Positions 43,675 through 52,161 of a stretch of DNA of 64,000 bases are shown here, in pieces (the first letter of the stretch is position 1; each line of letters starts with the position of its first letter). This DNA is from Maribacter_C sp947494565. Lineage in GTDB: Bacteria; Bacteroidota; Bacteroidia; Flavobacteriales; Flavobacteriaceae. The DNA is taken from NCBI RefSeq assembly GCF_047345415.1, contig NZ_JBLFEP010000001.1, positions 868,001-932,000 on the forward strand. Direction: 5' to 3'. The position numbers and the translations under genes were made by a program. The notes below the pieces were generated by a model. That model worked only from the letters and a program-made list of their open reading frames with translations, did no database searches and was not told the origin of the DNA.

Positions 43675-44072
43675 AGTGTATTTTGATATTTTCCCTAATT
43701 CTGACCACCTTCTCCATATCCGCTCAAATGACTCCAGAACAAGTTGTACAAAAACAATTGCAAACGTATAACAATAGAGATATTGAAGGTTTCATGTCGG
43801 TTATTGATGATAATGTAAAAATGGTCGATTTCACCTCGGGGAAAGTTACCTTAGAAGGTTCGGACGCCTGCAGAAAAGTATACACTTCCTTATTTGAAGC
43901 CTCGCCTGAGCTGCATTCGAAGATATTGACCCGAACCGTATTCGATAATAAGGTGATCGACCATGAATATATCACTGGAAGAAAAGGTAGTGAGATCCCC
44001 ATTGAATTGGTCTTGATCTACGAGGTAGACCAAGAAAAAATCACCAAGATGACGGTTCTTAGAAAGCAGTAG
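43671..44072 (+). CDS. Secreted NTF2/SnoaL-like protein
   Basis: A 133-residue protein from ATG 43671, overlapping the DUF1304 stop by ATGA. It has a signal peptide ending near SAQ and a SnoaL-like/NTF2 fold (VVQKQLQTYNNRDIEGFMSVIDDNVKM). The fold serves as an isomerase, hydrolase or binding domain; no catalytic residue set can be assigned. Last gene of the nbaC unit. Confidence 0.82.
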   Translation: MKCILIFSLILTTFSISAQMTPEQVVQKQLQTYNNRDIEGFMSVIDDNVKMVDFTSGKVTLEGSDACRKVYTSLFEASPELHSKILTRTVFDNKVIDHEYITGRKGSEIPIELVLIYEVDQEKITKMTVLRKQ

Positions 44073-44091
44073 CGAATCAGTACATTATTCG

Positions 44092-44099
44092 TAACTTTG
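44092..44099 (+). promoter_or_regulatory. -7 element of the aldehyde dehydrogenase gene
   Basis: TAACTTTG, an exact TAnnTTTG match followed by CA, 37 bases before the ATG. No clear -33 TTG. It implies that the gene is transcribed separately from nbaC. Confidence 0.5.
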
Positions 44100-44136
44100 C
44101 AAAAAATTTAACAATACATATCCAAAAAGTTATAAA

Positions 44137-45690
44137 ATGTCAAAAGTTGCACTAGAATTTGGTATTGATGAGGCCCTGAAAGCCTTAGGGATTATAGAAA
44201 TCAACGATGGAACATCGACCGGTTCAAGCTGTTTTTCTTCAGGGGAAATTATCGAATCGTATTCTCCTGTCGATGGCGCATTGATCGCGAAAGTCAAAAC
44301 CACGACCCAGGCCGATTATGAAAAGGTGATGGACGCTGCTACCGATGCATTTAAAACCTGGCGCCTTAAACCCGCACCGCAGCGTGGTGAAATTGTACGT
44401 CAGTTTGGTGAAAAACTACGTGAATTAAAGGAACCACTTGGAAAATTGGTTTCTTACGAAATGGGCAAAAGTTACCAAGAAGGTCTTGGTGAGGTTCAGG
44501 AAATGATCGATATCTGTGATTTTGCAGTAGGCCTTTCAAGACAATTGCACGGTTTAACGATGCACTCTGAAAGACCCGGTCACCGTATGTATGAACAGTA
44601 TCATCCATTAGGAGTGGTCGGTATTATTTCGGCATTTAACTTTCCCGTTGCCGTTTGGGCATGGAATACCGCCTTGGCCTGGATCTGTGGTGATGTATGT
44701 GTCTGGAAGCCGTCCGAAAAAACTCCACTTTGTGGAATTGCATGTCAAAATATCGCTGCGGAGGTTTTCAAGGCAAATGGTCTTCCCGAAGGTATTTCAT
44801 GTTTGATCAATGGAGATTACAAAGTAGGGGAAATGATGACCCAAGATGTGCATGTTCCATTGGTTTCAGCTACAGGGTCCATTCGGATGGGAAAGATAGT
44901 GGCACAAGCTGTCGCCGCAAGATTGGGAAAATCGCTCTTGGAACTCGGAGGCAACAACGCGATTATAGTTACACCGGATGCCGACATTAAAATGACGGTC
45001 ATCGGAGCGGTTTTCGGAGCCGTCGGTACTGCCGGTCAGCGCTGTACTTCAACGCGCAGATTGATCATTCATGAATCCATTTATGATAAAGTAAAGAATG
45101 CTGTTGTGGATGCCTATGGGCAACTTCGCATCGGAAATCCTTTGGACGAAAACAATCACGTCGGTCCATTGATCGATACGGATGCCGTGGCACAGTATAA
45201 GAGTGCACTTCAAAAAGTGATTGCCGAAGGTGGAAAGATCGTCGTTGAAGGCGGTGTATTAGAGGGAGATGGTTATGAAAGTGGCTGCTATGTAAAGCCT
45301 GCTATCGCTGAGGCCCAGAACGATTTTGAAATCGTACAGCATGAGACGTTCGCGCCAGTGCTTTATCTTCTCAAGTATTCTGGAACTATTGAAAACGCCA
45401 TCGCCACGCAAAACGGAGTCGTTCAAGGACTTTCTTCTGCAATCATGACGAATAATCTTCGCGAAGCAGAACATTTTTTGAGCCACAGGGGAAGTGATTG
45501 TGGTATTGCCAATGTAAATATCGGTACTTCGGGAGCTGAAATCGGAGGTGCCTTCGGTGGAGAAAAAGAGACCGGTGGTGGTCGTGAGTCCGGTTCGGAT
45601 GCATGGAAAATCTATATGAGAAGACAAACCAACACCATCAATTATACTACTGAACTGCCCCTTGCACAGGGAATCAAATTTGACTTATAG
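44137..45690 (+). CDS. Aldehyde dehydrogenase, ALDH7 (antiquitin/AmaB) type
   Basis: A 517-residue NAD-dependent aldehyde dehydrogenase. Catalytic Cys303 (GQRCTSTRR) and general base Glu269 (LELGGNN) are present. The long N-terminus and segments such as SERPGHRMYEQYHPLGVVG and GGAFGGEKETGGGRESGSDAW match the ALDH7 group. ALDH7 oxidises alpha-aminoadipate semialdehyde (piperideine-6-carboxylate) in lysine breakdown, among other aldehydes. It lies downstream of the nbaC unit but has its own promoter and is not the ALDH8 type used in the kynurenine pathway. Confidence 0.9.
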   Translation: MSKVALEFGIDEALKALGIIEINDGTSTGSSCFSSGEIIESYSPVDGALIAKVKTTTQADYEKVMDAATDAFKTWRLKPAPQRGEIVRQFGEKLRELKEPLGKLVSYEMGKSYQEGLGEVQEMIDICDFAVGLSRQLHGLTMHSERPGHRMYEQYHPLGVVGIISAFNFPVAVWAWNTALAWICGDVCVWKPSEKTPLCGIACQNIAAEVFKANGLPEGISCLINGDYKVGEMMTQDVHVPLVSATGSIRMGKIVAQAVAARLGKSLLELGGNNAIIVTPDADIKMTVIGAVFGAVGTAGQRCTSTRRLIIHESIYDKVKNAVVDAYGQLRIGNPLDENNHVGPLIDTDAVAQYKSALQKVIAEGGKIVVEGGVLEGDGYESGCYVKPAIAEAQNDFEIVQHETFAPVLYLLKYSGTIENAIATQNGVVQGLSSAIMTNNLREAEHFLSHRGSDCGIANVNIGTSGAEIGGAFGGEKETGGGRESGSDAWKIYMRRQTNTINYTTELPLAQGIKFDL

Positions 45691-45702
45691 AAAGGCAAAA
45701 AA

Positions 45703-45765
45703 AATCCGCTGCTACTCAAAATCCATTGTTCCCCCGATCGATGGTTTTGAAATAGCAGCGGAATT
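45703..45765 (-). terminator. Long hairpin; terminator of the minus-strand small gene
   Basis: Outer stem TCCGCTGCTA (45705-45714) with TAGCAGCGGA (45753-45762). Inner stem TCAAAATCCAT (45716-45726) with ATGGTTTTGA (45741-45750), one bulge. Read on the minus strand it ends in a run of eight T (from 45704 downwards), so it would terminate transcription from the small gene at 45806-45943. On the plus strand it also follows the ALDH stop by 12 bases but lacks a U-tract. Confidence 0.7.
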
Positions 45766-45805
45766 AACCAAACTAACTCAAACACTAAGTTATCTTAAAT
45801 ATTAT

Positions 45806-45943
45806 TTAGCTTCTTCTAGCTGTATCGTTTCTTTTAGTGGCTTCAAATTCAGGTATCTTCCAGCTCCCATGAAGCAACTCTTGTACCCCAAGAACTACCA
45901 CCATACTTATAAAAGTCAATACTTTTAGCACTTCCGTTTTCAT
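45806..45943 (-). CDS. Small membrane protein, 45 residues
   Basis: ATG at 45943, TAA at 45806-45808. The peptide begins MKTEVLKVLTFISMVVVLGV, a single hydrophobic helix, followed by a polar tail ending in ARRS. It is followed on the same strand by a strong hairpin with a T-run. Upstream is TACTTTCG, one mismatch from the -7 consensus, and a pair of 21-bp-spaced repeats lies about 70 bases beyond the start. I recognise no family. Confidence 0.55.
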   Translation of the reverse strand: MKTEVLKVLTFISMVVVLGVQELLHGSWKIPEFEATKRNDTARRS

Positions 45944-46010
45944 ATTCAATATCGTTTCTTAAATCGTACGTTTCGAAAGTATCCCATTCTCACCTTATCC
46001 CAGTTCACTT

Positions 46011-46043
46011 CTGTATAATTGGATGATTTTTCTGTGTAACTGG
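46011..46043. promoter_or_regulatory. Direct-repeat pair A, 21-bp spacing
   Basis: CTGTATAATTGG (46011-46022) and CTGTGTAACTGG (46032-46043), start to start 21 bp. They lie about 70 bases upstream of the minus-strand small gene. Two direct repeats two helical turns apart are typical of LytTR-type response-regulator sites, but the core sequence fits that consensus only partly. Confidence 0.5.
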
Positions 46044-46376
46044 TATATTTTACTCCCTCCTTCGATTTCTTTCCCAGGGACAATCCGGAAAAGGCAATGA
46101 AATCAAACCAATATGAGCAAAAACAAAACCCTATCGCAATGCCGGAACTTTGTCGGGAGCCATAGGGTCTCTGTATATTTTAAAGGCAATTTAATACATT
46201 CCGGAAAAGAAGAAACCAATTCTATATAATTGGTAGTCAATGCTGTATAAATGGCAACTATTTGTTGTTTTTCATCCTTTTATCCCCTAGGGCAATCCTG
46301 GGATTTGATCCTATTAATTTAACATTTCGTTATTTTTTTAATACATTGTAGGATAAACACTAAATGAAATTTAACA
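46044..46376. other. Intergenic region upstream of the OmpA-like gene
   Basis: About 330 bases with no gene. It holds a weak inverted repeat ACCCTAT...ATAGGGT (about 46129-46170), repeat pair B (46222-46254) and an AT-rich leader before the ATG at 46377. No exact TAnnTTTG box was found. Confidence 0.5.
46222..46254. promoter_or_regulatory. Direct-repeat pair B, 21-bp spacing
   Basis: CTATATAATTGG (46222-46233) and CTGTATAAATGG (46243-46254), again 21 bp start to start and nearly the same sequence as pair A. They lie about 120 bases upstream of the OmpA-like gene. Confidence 0.5.
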
Positions 46377-47285
46377 ATGACAAAGACAACTACGAACCTG
46401 TTGTTGATGCTCATTACCATTCTCGCGGGAGTTTATTTTTACGTGATGTACTGCAGTTCATGTGGTGCTTCGGGTCAAGAAGAACCGATGCAGGAAACGG
46501 TAACGGCACCAGTGACACCGAAAGCTACGTCCTATCCTTTCGCATTAAGCGACGGGGCATATGCGTACAACACAAACGACAATTATAATTTTAATGTGTC
46601 GTCTTCATCTTTTCTGACACCCTTATCACAAAATGTTATTGATGGTATTGCTAGCTTAAGAACGTTTTTCGCTGAAAATACGGGAAAAGTCATCAACATC
46701 ACTGGGTATTACACTAGTGATGAGAACAACAACACAGCATATCCTGATTTGGGATTTGCCCGCGCCATTGCGGTAAAGAACCATATGGCCGAAATTGGTA
46801 TTCCGAGCAATCAGATCAACACCACGAGCAAATTGATGGATGAGATGATCCCTCAAGAGGCTGTGTATCTGGGGCCCGTAAGCTTCAGTATCGGTGAAAA
46901 AGCCGAGGATGAAGAAGCTGCATTAAAAGTGTTATACGAAAAAGTAAAGGCCAACCCTTTGGTGCTCTATTTTGACACGGCGGAAACTACCATTGACCTT
47001 ACTATGGAGCAACGCCAAGAAATCGCGGATATTTCGCGCTATTTAGACAAGGTCGCCGATGCAAAAGTGATCATTGTCGGACATACCGATGATACGGGTG
47101 ATGCGGAAAACAATATGGTTCTTGGGCAAAACAGGGCCGATTTCGCGAAAGACTACCTGATGAGAAATGGTATATCGGCAGCAAAGATCAGTTCTACCTC
47201 AAAAGGTCAAACAGAACCCATAGCAAGCAACGCCATGGAAGAGGGCAAAGCAAAGAACAGAAGAACTGTTGTCACATTAAACTAA
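46377..47285 (+). CDS. OmpA-family protein with two OmpA-like segments
   Basis: A 302-residue protein with an N-terminal membrane segment or signal (residues 7-25; CSSC follows). The C-terminal domain (about 195-300) is a clear OmpA-like peptidoglycan-binding module: VIIVGHTDDTGD, GQNRADFAKDYLMRNGI and KNRRTVV. Residues 80-165 look like a degenerate second copy (INITGYYTSDENN, GFARAIAVKNHMAEIGI). It probably links the envelope to peptidoglycan. The gene is 25 bases upstream of the HhH membrane protein, so they form an operon. Confidence 0.87.
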   Translation: MTKTTTNLLLMLITILAGVYFYVMYCSSCGASGQEEPMQETVTAPVTPKATSYPFALSDGAYAYNTNDNYNFNVSSSSFLTPLSQNVIDGIASLRTFFAENTGKVINITGYYTSDENNNTAYPDLGFARAIAVKNHMAEIGIPSNQINTTSKLMDEMIPQEAVYLGPVSFSIGEKAEDEEAALKVLYEKVKANPLVLYFDTAETTIDLTMEQRQEIADISRYLDKVADAKVIIVGHTDDTGDAENNMVLGQNRADFAKDYLMRNGISAAKISSTSKGQTEPIASNAMEEGKAKNRRTVVTLN

Positions 47286-47310
47286 TCAATTAAACATAAA
47301 AATAAAGAAC

Positions 47311-47865
47311 ATGGATTTCGAAAATATGAACGTTTGGTGCTGGTTGATTCCCTTATTAACTGGCGTGATTTGTGGGATTTTGGGCTATTTGATAGGTCAG
47401 AGCTCAAGAGAGACCATTGATAATACCGCAGAACTCGACACCTTGAAAAATAAGAACGCCAAGTTACAAGCCGATCTTGATGCCTGTAATGGTAAACTTA
47501 ATGTTGCCTCAACGGCCGCAGCTGCTGCCGTTACGGCTATAGCCCCTGAAGTAGAACAGGACCCGCCTTTTGATGCTGCTGCGGCCAAAGCTGCCATGGG
47601 TAAGACCATCAAAAAAGATGACTTAAAAGTAGTAGAGGGTATCGGACCCAAAATATCAAGCATGTTCCACGAGGGCGGAATCAAAACCTGGAAAGCCCTA
47701 TCGGAGACTGCCGTAGCCAGGTGTCAAGAAATATTAGATGGTGGTGGCGAACGCTACAAAGTTCACGATCCCGCATCATGGCCCATGCAGGCTAAAATGT
47801 GCTATGAGGGCAAATGGTCCGAATTGGCAAAATGGCAAGATGAACATGATCATGGGAAACTGTGA
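47311..47865 (+). CDS. Membrane-anchored helix-hairpin-helix protein
   Basis: A 184-residue protein with one N-terminal membrane helix (about 9-28), a coiled-coil stretch (TLKNKNAKLQADLDACNGKL), an Ala-rich linker, and a C-terminal HhH-like domain (DLKVVEGIGPKISSMFHEGG ... DGGGERYKVHDPASWPMQA). This domain type resembles the HhH/DUF4332-like folds annotated in many Bacteroidota. In most proteins it binds nucleic acid, which is odd for a membrane protein next to an OmpA-like gene. Function unknown. Confidence 0.82.
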   Translation: MDFENMNVWCWLIPLLTGVICGILGYLIGQSSRETIDNTAELDTLKNKNAKLQADLDACNGKLNVASTAAAAAVTAIAPEVEQDPPFDAAAAKAAMGKTIKKDDLKVVEGIGPKISSMFHEGGIKTWKALSETAVARCQEILDGGGERYKVHDPASWPMQAKMCYEGKWSELAKWQDEHDHGKL

Positions 47866-47894
47866 TTCACTGATGCCTACGCGCAATCAATAAC

Positions 47895-47931
47895 CAAAAA
47901 ATCCGATGTAGTGATACATCGGATTTTTTTA
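47895..47931. terminator. Bidirectional terminator
   Basis: AAAAAATCCGATGTA (47896-47910) pairs perfectly with TACATCGGATTTTTT (47915-47929) around the tetraloop GTGA. The A/T ends give U-tracts on both strands. It serves the HhH gene and the convergent desaturase gene. Confidence 0.88.
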
Positions 47932-47956
47932 GTTATCTAAGATAGTAGTACAGCAT

Positions 47957-48952
47957 TTATACCATTCCGTTCGCTTCAACCCATTTAAACCGGTATTGAT
48001 CTTCAGGAAATTTCATACGCTCGGCAATTCGCTCGAGTCGTTCTGGAAGTCGAATGAGGTAATCACGTGCCTTTTCAGCTTCTTCTGACAGGCTTCTCAC
48101 GGTCTCAAGTTCCCAATACACATTTAATTTTCGCAAGATATCCACGTAATCCTGTGCTGTATAGACCCCTAAGCGTTGCGCACAATTGGAGAAATTTTCA
48201 AAGGCTTCCCCAATGAATCCTCCTGATTCCCTCAAGAAATGGGCGGGCATCACTATTTTCTTTTTCATCATATCGGCGAATGCCAACATCATTCCCGACG
48301 GATCTTCCCCTAAAATGGTCTTTACAAATTCACGATAGGCCAGATGATGGCGCATTTCATCTCCAGCGATAATGGTACACATCTTTCCAAGGAGGGCATT
48401 CCCTTTTTTCTTGGCCATTTGACCTACCCTTTTGTGAGAAATGTTCGTGGCCAGTTCTTGAAAAGAAGTATAAACGAAGTTCTTGTAGGGATCTCTGTCC
48501 GTTCCGATATCAAAGCCATCGGTAAGTAAGTGCTGTGTGGTGATTTCCACTTCCCTCATATTGACCCTTCCAGAGAGATACAAGTATTTATTCAGCACAT
48601 CACCATGGCGGTTTTCCTCGGCGGTCCAAGCACGCACCCATTTTGACCAACCGCTGCCCTTGCCATCATGTTGGTTAATTCCTTCTACATCCATTAGCCA
48701 TGACTCATAGGTTGGCAGGGCTTCCTCGGTAATAGTGTCGGCAACCATGGTCACCCAAAAATCATAACCCAATTCTTTTGACTCCCCACGCAGGGTTTCA
48801 ACATCATCCAAAAAACGGTCGTTTTCGGAATCAGGCAAAAAATCAGATGGTTGCCAAATATCTTCTACGGGAATCAGAAATTTCTCCATGAATCCTTCTA
48901 CTTGAGGTTCGATCGCTTGCATCACCTCCAAACGTATGTTCTTTTCGGCCAT
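47957..48952 (-). CDS. Acyl-[acyl-carrier-protein] desaturase
   Basis: A 331-residue soluble di-iron enzyme of the stearoyl-ACP desaturase family. The two iron-ligand motifs are EENRHG and DEMRHH, with a further Glu in the preceding helices. It introduces a cis double bond into saturated acyl-ACP using O2 and ferredoxin, supplying unsaturated fatty acids. Transcribed alone; the preceding metallophosphatase gene ends 61 bases upstream. Confidence 0.9.
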   Translation of the reverse strand: MAEKNIRLEVMQAIEPQVEGFMEKFLIPVEDIWQPSDFLPDSENDRFLDDVETLRGESKELGYDFWVTMVADTITEEALPTYESWLMDVEGINQHDGKGSGWSKWVRAWTAEENRHGDVLNKYLYLSGRVNMREVEITTQHLLTDGFDIGTDRDPYKNFVYTSFQELATNISHKRVGQMAKKKGNALLGKMCTIIAGDEMRHHLAYREFVKTILGEDPSGMMLAFADMMKKKIVMPAHFLRESGGFIGEAFENFSNCAQRLGVYTAQDYVDILRKLNVYWELETVRSLSEEAEKARDYLIRLPERLERIAERMKFPEDQYRFKWVEANGMV

Positions 48953-49013
48953 TTTCTGTTTTTTACAAAGATCGTGAATAAAATGATCAATTACCCTTTA
49001 AAATCGAAGTCTC

Positions 49014-49751
49014 TCAATTTCGTCCCCTTTCTAAAGGATACAATTGGTATACGGGGTCGCTTTGCCAGATCTCTTTCGTATCGACATCCATCAGTGACAG
49101 CGCGCCTTTAAAGGCCGCACCCGTATCCATGTTCCAAACATTTGCAGCATTTTTTGGCAACACCGAAGCGCTTTTTGAAATGGGGGTATGCCCAATATAG
49201 ATTTCATTATAATGCGTTAATCGCTTTGGGTATCTGTTATTGTCCTTTGCCAGTTTTTTATCCATGGACAGCGCGAGTTCCCACAAGGTTCTATCCCAAT
49301 AAAACATCTTTGGGAAGTATTCATGGTCTACTCCATTGAGATTGGTAAAGCCCGCATGAAGAAACAACCGGTTCTGATCATCCAAGTGATAATTTGTCAG
49401 GCTTTGATAAAATGCAATATGCTTGTCAATAACATCATTGCCGACCGTATCATAGGAGGCTAGGGTAGCTGCGCCTCCATGCTTTATCCAAGTAGGATTG
49501 TCGGTTCCTTCTTTTAACCAGTTCAGACAGAGTTCGTCATGATTGCCACGAATAAATACGCATTCGTGATTGGCACTCAATTGAATCAAGAACTCAATGG
49601 TCTCGACGGCCTGACTCCATCCATCGACGTAGTCCCCTAAAAAAATCAAAGTGTCATCGGACCGGACATCAGCTCGTTCCAATACCTGTTGGAGCCCTTT
49701 TAGTCCTGAATGGATATCACCGATAACAAGTGTTCTTCCTTTCCCACTCAT
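49014..49751 (-). CDS. Metallophosphoesterase (PPP/ApaH-like phosphatase)
   Basis: A 245-residue phosphatase from ATG 49751; the longer frame runs into the upstream gene. The metal-binding motifs are GDIHSG, GDYVDGW and GNHDE, with later His in GHTPI. It may act as a Ser/Thr protein phosphatase or diadenosine-tetraphosphate hydrolase. Its ATG overlaps the zinc-ribbon gene's stop by ATGA, so it is the last member of the SPFH/zinc-ribbon operon. Confidence 0.88.
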   Translation of the reverse strand: MSGKGRTLVIGDIHSGLKGLQQVLERADVRSDDTLIFLGDYVDGWSQAVETIEFLIQLSANHECVFIRGNHDELCLNWLKEGTDNPTWIKHGGAATLASYDTVGNDVIDKHIAFYQSLTNYHLDDQNRLFLHAGFTNLNGVDHEYFPKMFYWDRTLWELALSMDKKLAKDNNRYPKRLTHYNEIYIGHTPISKSASVLPKNAANVWNMDTGAAFKGALSLMDVDTKEIWQSDPVYQLYPLERGRN

Positions 49752-50839
49752 TTCGCAAAAATCGAAATTAGGGCGATGACCGTGATAATAAATAGCACCA
49801 AAAAGAAAATTTTCCAAAACGAATAGGGCCTTGTTCCACTTAATGCACCGGTTTGGCCATTGATGTAAAAGTGATATTCATTGCCGTTGAATCGATATGA
49901 GCTAATGTACACCGGAAGGAGCACATGCTTGAACGTTTCATCGGCCAATTTAATATCGGCCTGGTGTATTCGTTGTGTATCGCCCCCGATATCCCTTCGA
50001 ATCCAGTTATGAGCGATTTGTTTGGCTTCTTGAAAGGATTGGTGATGTCCTTCCTTTAAGGAAACGGTATACTTTTCGGTTACAAACCCTGAAAGATACT
50101 TTGAATTGAACGCAACCAGTTCTTTCATATTCCAAAAAGCGATGTTTGATGGTATATCACGTCGTTTTTTCTGGGATGCGTTGATCAGAATATCATCAAC
50201 AAAACCTTTTACCGACCCAGAGGCATGAGACCACCGGGTCTTTCGAACTTGTTGGGTCTGCACTCCGTTTTTAGTGCGTATGCGTCTAGTTTCATAATAA
50301 TAATCCCCACGTTGCCCTTGATAAGACGAAAATAAATTCGCATCAAACGTCCAGTAGGGCACATAAAGTCCGTGCAATCCTTCCGGATCTAAAGCGGCCC
50401 TTTTCAACTTATTGGGAGCAAACCAAATACCGCTCACCCATTTTTCAAAAATCCCCCTAGCCTTTTTGACGTCCAATTTGAATGGAATCAGGGCTCCGGG
50501 AAGAATCCACCCTTCCCTTTCAACGTCTTCTCGAATCAGCGGTTCTCCGCAATAGACACAACCGAGAGACTTGTAATTTTCCTCAACATGTTGGTTGGCG
50601 CCACAGTTCTTGCAGTGCAACAGGTCTATTGTTTCGGTATAAGCATTCTCGCCAACGATTTTTAGGTAATGTTCGAGTTCTAGCTCCTCAAAACTGCTCT
50701 TGGTTTGTTCGATAAATTCCTCATATCCGCAATACTCACATTTTAATTGATGCGAACCGGGCTTGAACTTTAGTTCGGCACCACAATTCGCACATGCTTT
50801 TTTGTACTCTGAATTTGTTGGAGTTCGTTCTTCTTGCAT
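49748..50839 (-). CDS. Zinc-ribbon membrane protein (YdjG-like)
   Basis: A 363-residue protein from ATG 50839. Two N-terminal zinc ribbons (CANC...CEYC and CKNC...CVYC) are followed by a long soluble region and one C-terminal membrane helix (about 340-360). Such proteins are often labelled TFIIB-type zinc finger or PriA-like. The closest functional analogue is B. subtilis YdjG, a zinc-ribbon membrane protein encoded with the SPFH protein YdjI and a PspA-like protein. Here too the upstream gene encodes an SPFH protein. Confidence 0.8.
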   Translation of the reverse strand: MQEERTPTNSEYKKACANCGAELKFKPGSHQLKCEYCGYEEFIEQTKSSFEELELEHYLKIVGENAYTETIDLLHCKNCGANQHVEENYKSLGCVYCGEPLIREDVEREGWILPGALIPFKLDVKKARGIFEKWVSGIWFAPNKLKRAALDPEGLHGLYVPYWTFDANLFSSYQGQRGDYYYETRRIRTKNGVQTQQVRKTRWSHASGSVKGFVDDILINASQKKRRDIPSNIAFWNMKELVAFNSKYLSGFVTEKYTVSLKEGHHQSFQEAKQIAHNWIRRDIGGDTQRIHQADIKLADETFKHVLLPVYISSYRFNGNEYHFYINGQTGALSGTRPYSFWKIFFLVLFIITVIALISIFAK

Positions 50840-50930
50840 CTTCACTGAAAAAGTGATTAGGGCGTTTGCCACCTATAAGGACCGCTTCCATAGTTTTATG
50901 GGCACCAGGGAACAGCCTCTCTTTGTATCA

Positions 50931-52073
50931 TCAAGCGGTAGGTAATGGGGGTGGAACACTACCTCCTAAGAACGACTTCAATTCTTCCACTTCTTTCAAA
51001 GTCAGCCAGTTTTGCATACCCTGTTTCCATACCAAAGAATCCCTATTTATCGTTCTTGCAGCGAAAAGTTCTTTCAGCCGGTCAAAGCTTACTGGACCCA
51101 TTTGTTGGCCATCAACGGCATAATGATACATCACCTGTACGGGCATCGGTGGTGGGGCAACGGCACCGGCTTGCGGCGCTTGGGTTCCAAAAATCTGTTG
51201 TGGCGCTTGCGGATTCATCATATTGCCCATTTGCTGAGCGAGTACAAAACCCATTCCCATGCCCATTCCGGCGCCGGCAGTTCCGCCTTCGTTCTTTGCG
51301 GCCGCTTCCATGGCCTTGGCGGCCTTGAATTGCGCGAGCTTGGTCATATCTAATTTATCCAACCTGCTGTATTCGAAAATCTCTTTCTTTAGCTCCTCGG
51401 GCATCGAAACGTTTTCGATATAAAATTTCTCTAGCTCGATACCGACCCTTCCAAATTCGGGTTGCATCACCTCTTGACATGTTTCCGATAGTTCTGAAGT
51501 ATTCGCGGCATACAATTCGACAGGCAAGTTGGCCTCACCAACCGTATCGGTGAAACGGGTCACGATTAGACTCTTAAGATGTTCATTAATTTCGAAATTA
51601 GTGAAGTTACCATCTGTTCCGACTACATCGACCACGAATTTCCCGGGGTCGTTGATTCGAAAGCTATAGGTGCCAAAAGCACGTATTTCAACCAGACCAA
51701 ATCGCTCATCGCTCAACATAAACGGATTTTTCGTTCCCCATTTTTCATCTGTAAACAAGCGTGTATTCACAAAATAGACCTCAGCTTTAAACGGACTATC
51801 AAAGCCATACTTCCACCCCTTTAAAGTGGTTAAAATGGGTAGGTTCTGTGTATTGAGCGTATACGTGCCCGGCTGAAAGACATCGGCAAGTTGTCCTTCA
51901 TTTACGAATACCGCTGCTTGCCCCTCTCGTACAATGAGTTTTGCATTGTTCTTGATTTCATTTTGATACCGCTCAAAACGGTGTACTATAGTATCATCGT
52001 TCGTGTCTAACCACTCGACAATGTCTATAAACTCATTACTCAGTTTCTTTTTTATTTCATCAAATAAAGCCAT
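50931..52073 (-). CDS. SPFH-domain protein with C-terminal GYF_2 domain (YdjI-like)
   Basis: A 380-residue protein. An N-terminal SPFH/band-7-like domain covers about residues 25-235. A short Ala/Gly/Met-rich linker (GAGMGMGMGFVLAQQMGNMM) follows, and a GYF_2 (DUF4339) domain covers about 315-370 (YHYAVDGQQMGPVSFDRL ... LVWKQGMQNWL). YdjI-type SPFH proteins assemble at membranes and recruit partners in phage-shock-like responses. First gene of the operon SPFH - zinc ribbon - phosphatase. No PspA homologue lies in the window. Confidence 0.87.
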   Translation of the reverse strand: MALFDEIKKKLSNEFIDIVEWLDTNDDTIVHRFERYQNEIKNNAKLIVREGQAAVFVNEGQLADVFQPGTYTLNTQNLPILTTLKGWKYGFDSPFKAEVYFVNTRLFTDEKWGTKNPFMLSDERFGLVEIRAFGTYSFRINDPGKFVVDVVGTDGNFTNFEINEHLKSLIVTRFTDTVGEANLPVELYAANTSELSETCQEVMQPEFGRVGIELEKFYIENVSMPEELKKEIFEYSRLDKLDMTKLAQFKAAKAMEAAAKNEGGTAGAGMGMGMGFVLAQQMGNMMNPQAPQQIFGTQAPQAGAVAPPPMPVQVMYHYAVDGQQMGPVSFDRLKELFAARTINRDSLVWKQGMQNWLTLKEVEELKSFLGGSVPPPLPTA

Positions 52074-52161
52074 TTCGATAGTGTTTTTATAGTGTTGATC
52101 AAAAGATACGTATTTCTAAATATTCAACCAGATAGTGAACTCAAAATTTTAATTTAAAAAA

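Noticed and set aside
44137..45690. Aldehyde dehydrogenase as the 2-aminomuconate semialdehyde enzyme of the kynurenine route
   Set aside because: Its sequence is of the ALDH7 type rather than ALDH8, and it has its own promoter separate from nbaC.
46129..46170. Riboswitch or terminator at the ACCCTAT...ATAGGGT inverted repeat
   Set aside because: Only 7 paired bases with a large loop and no known aptamer features or U-tract.
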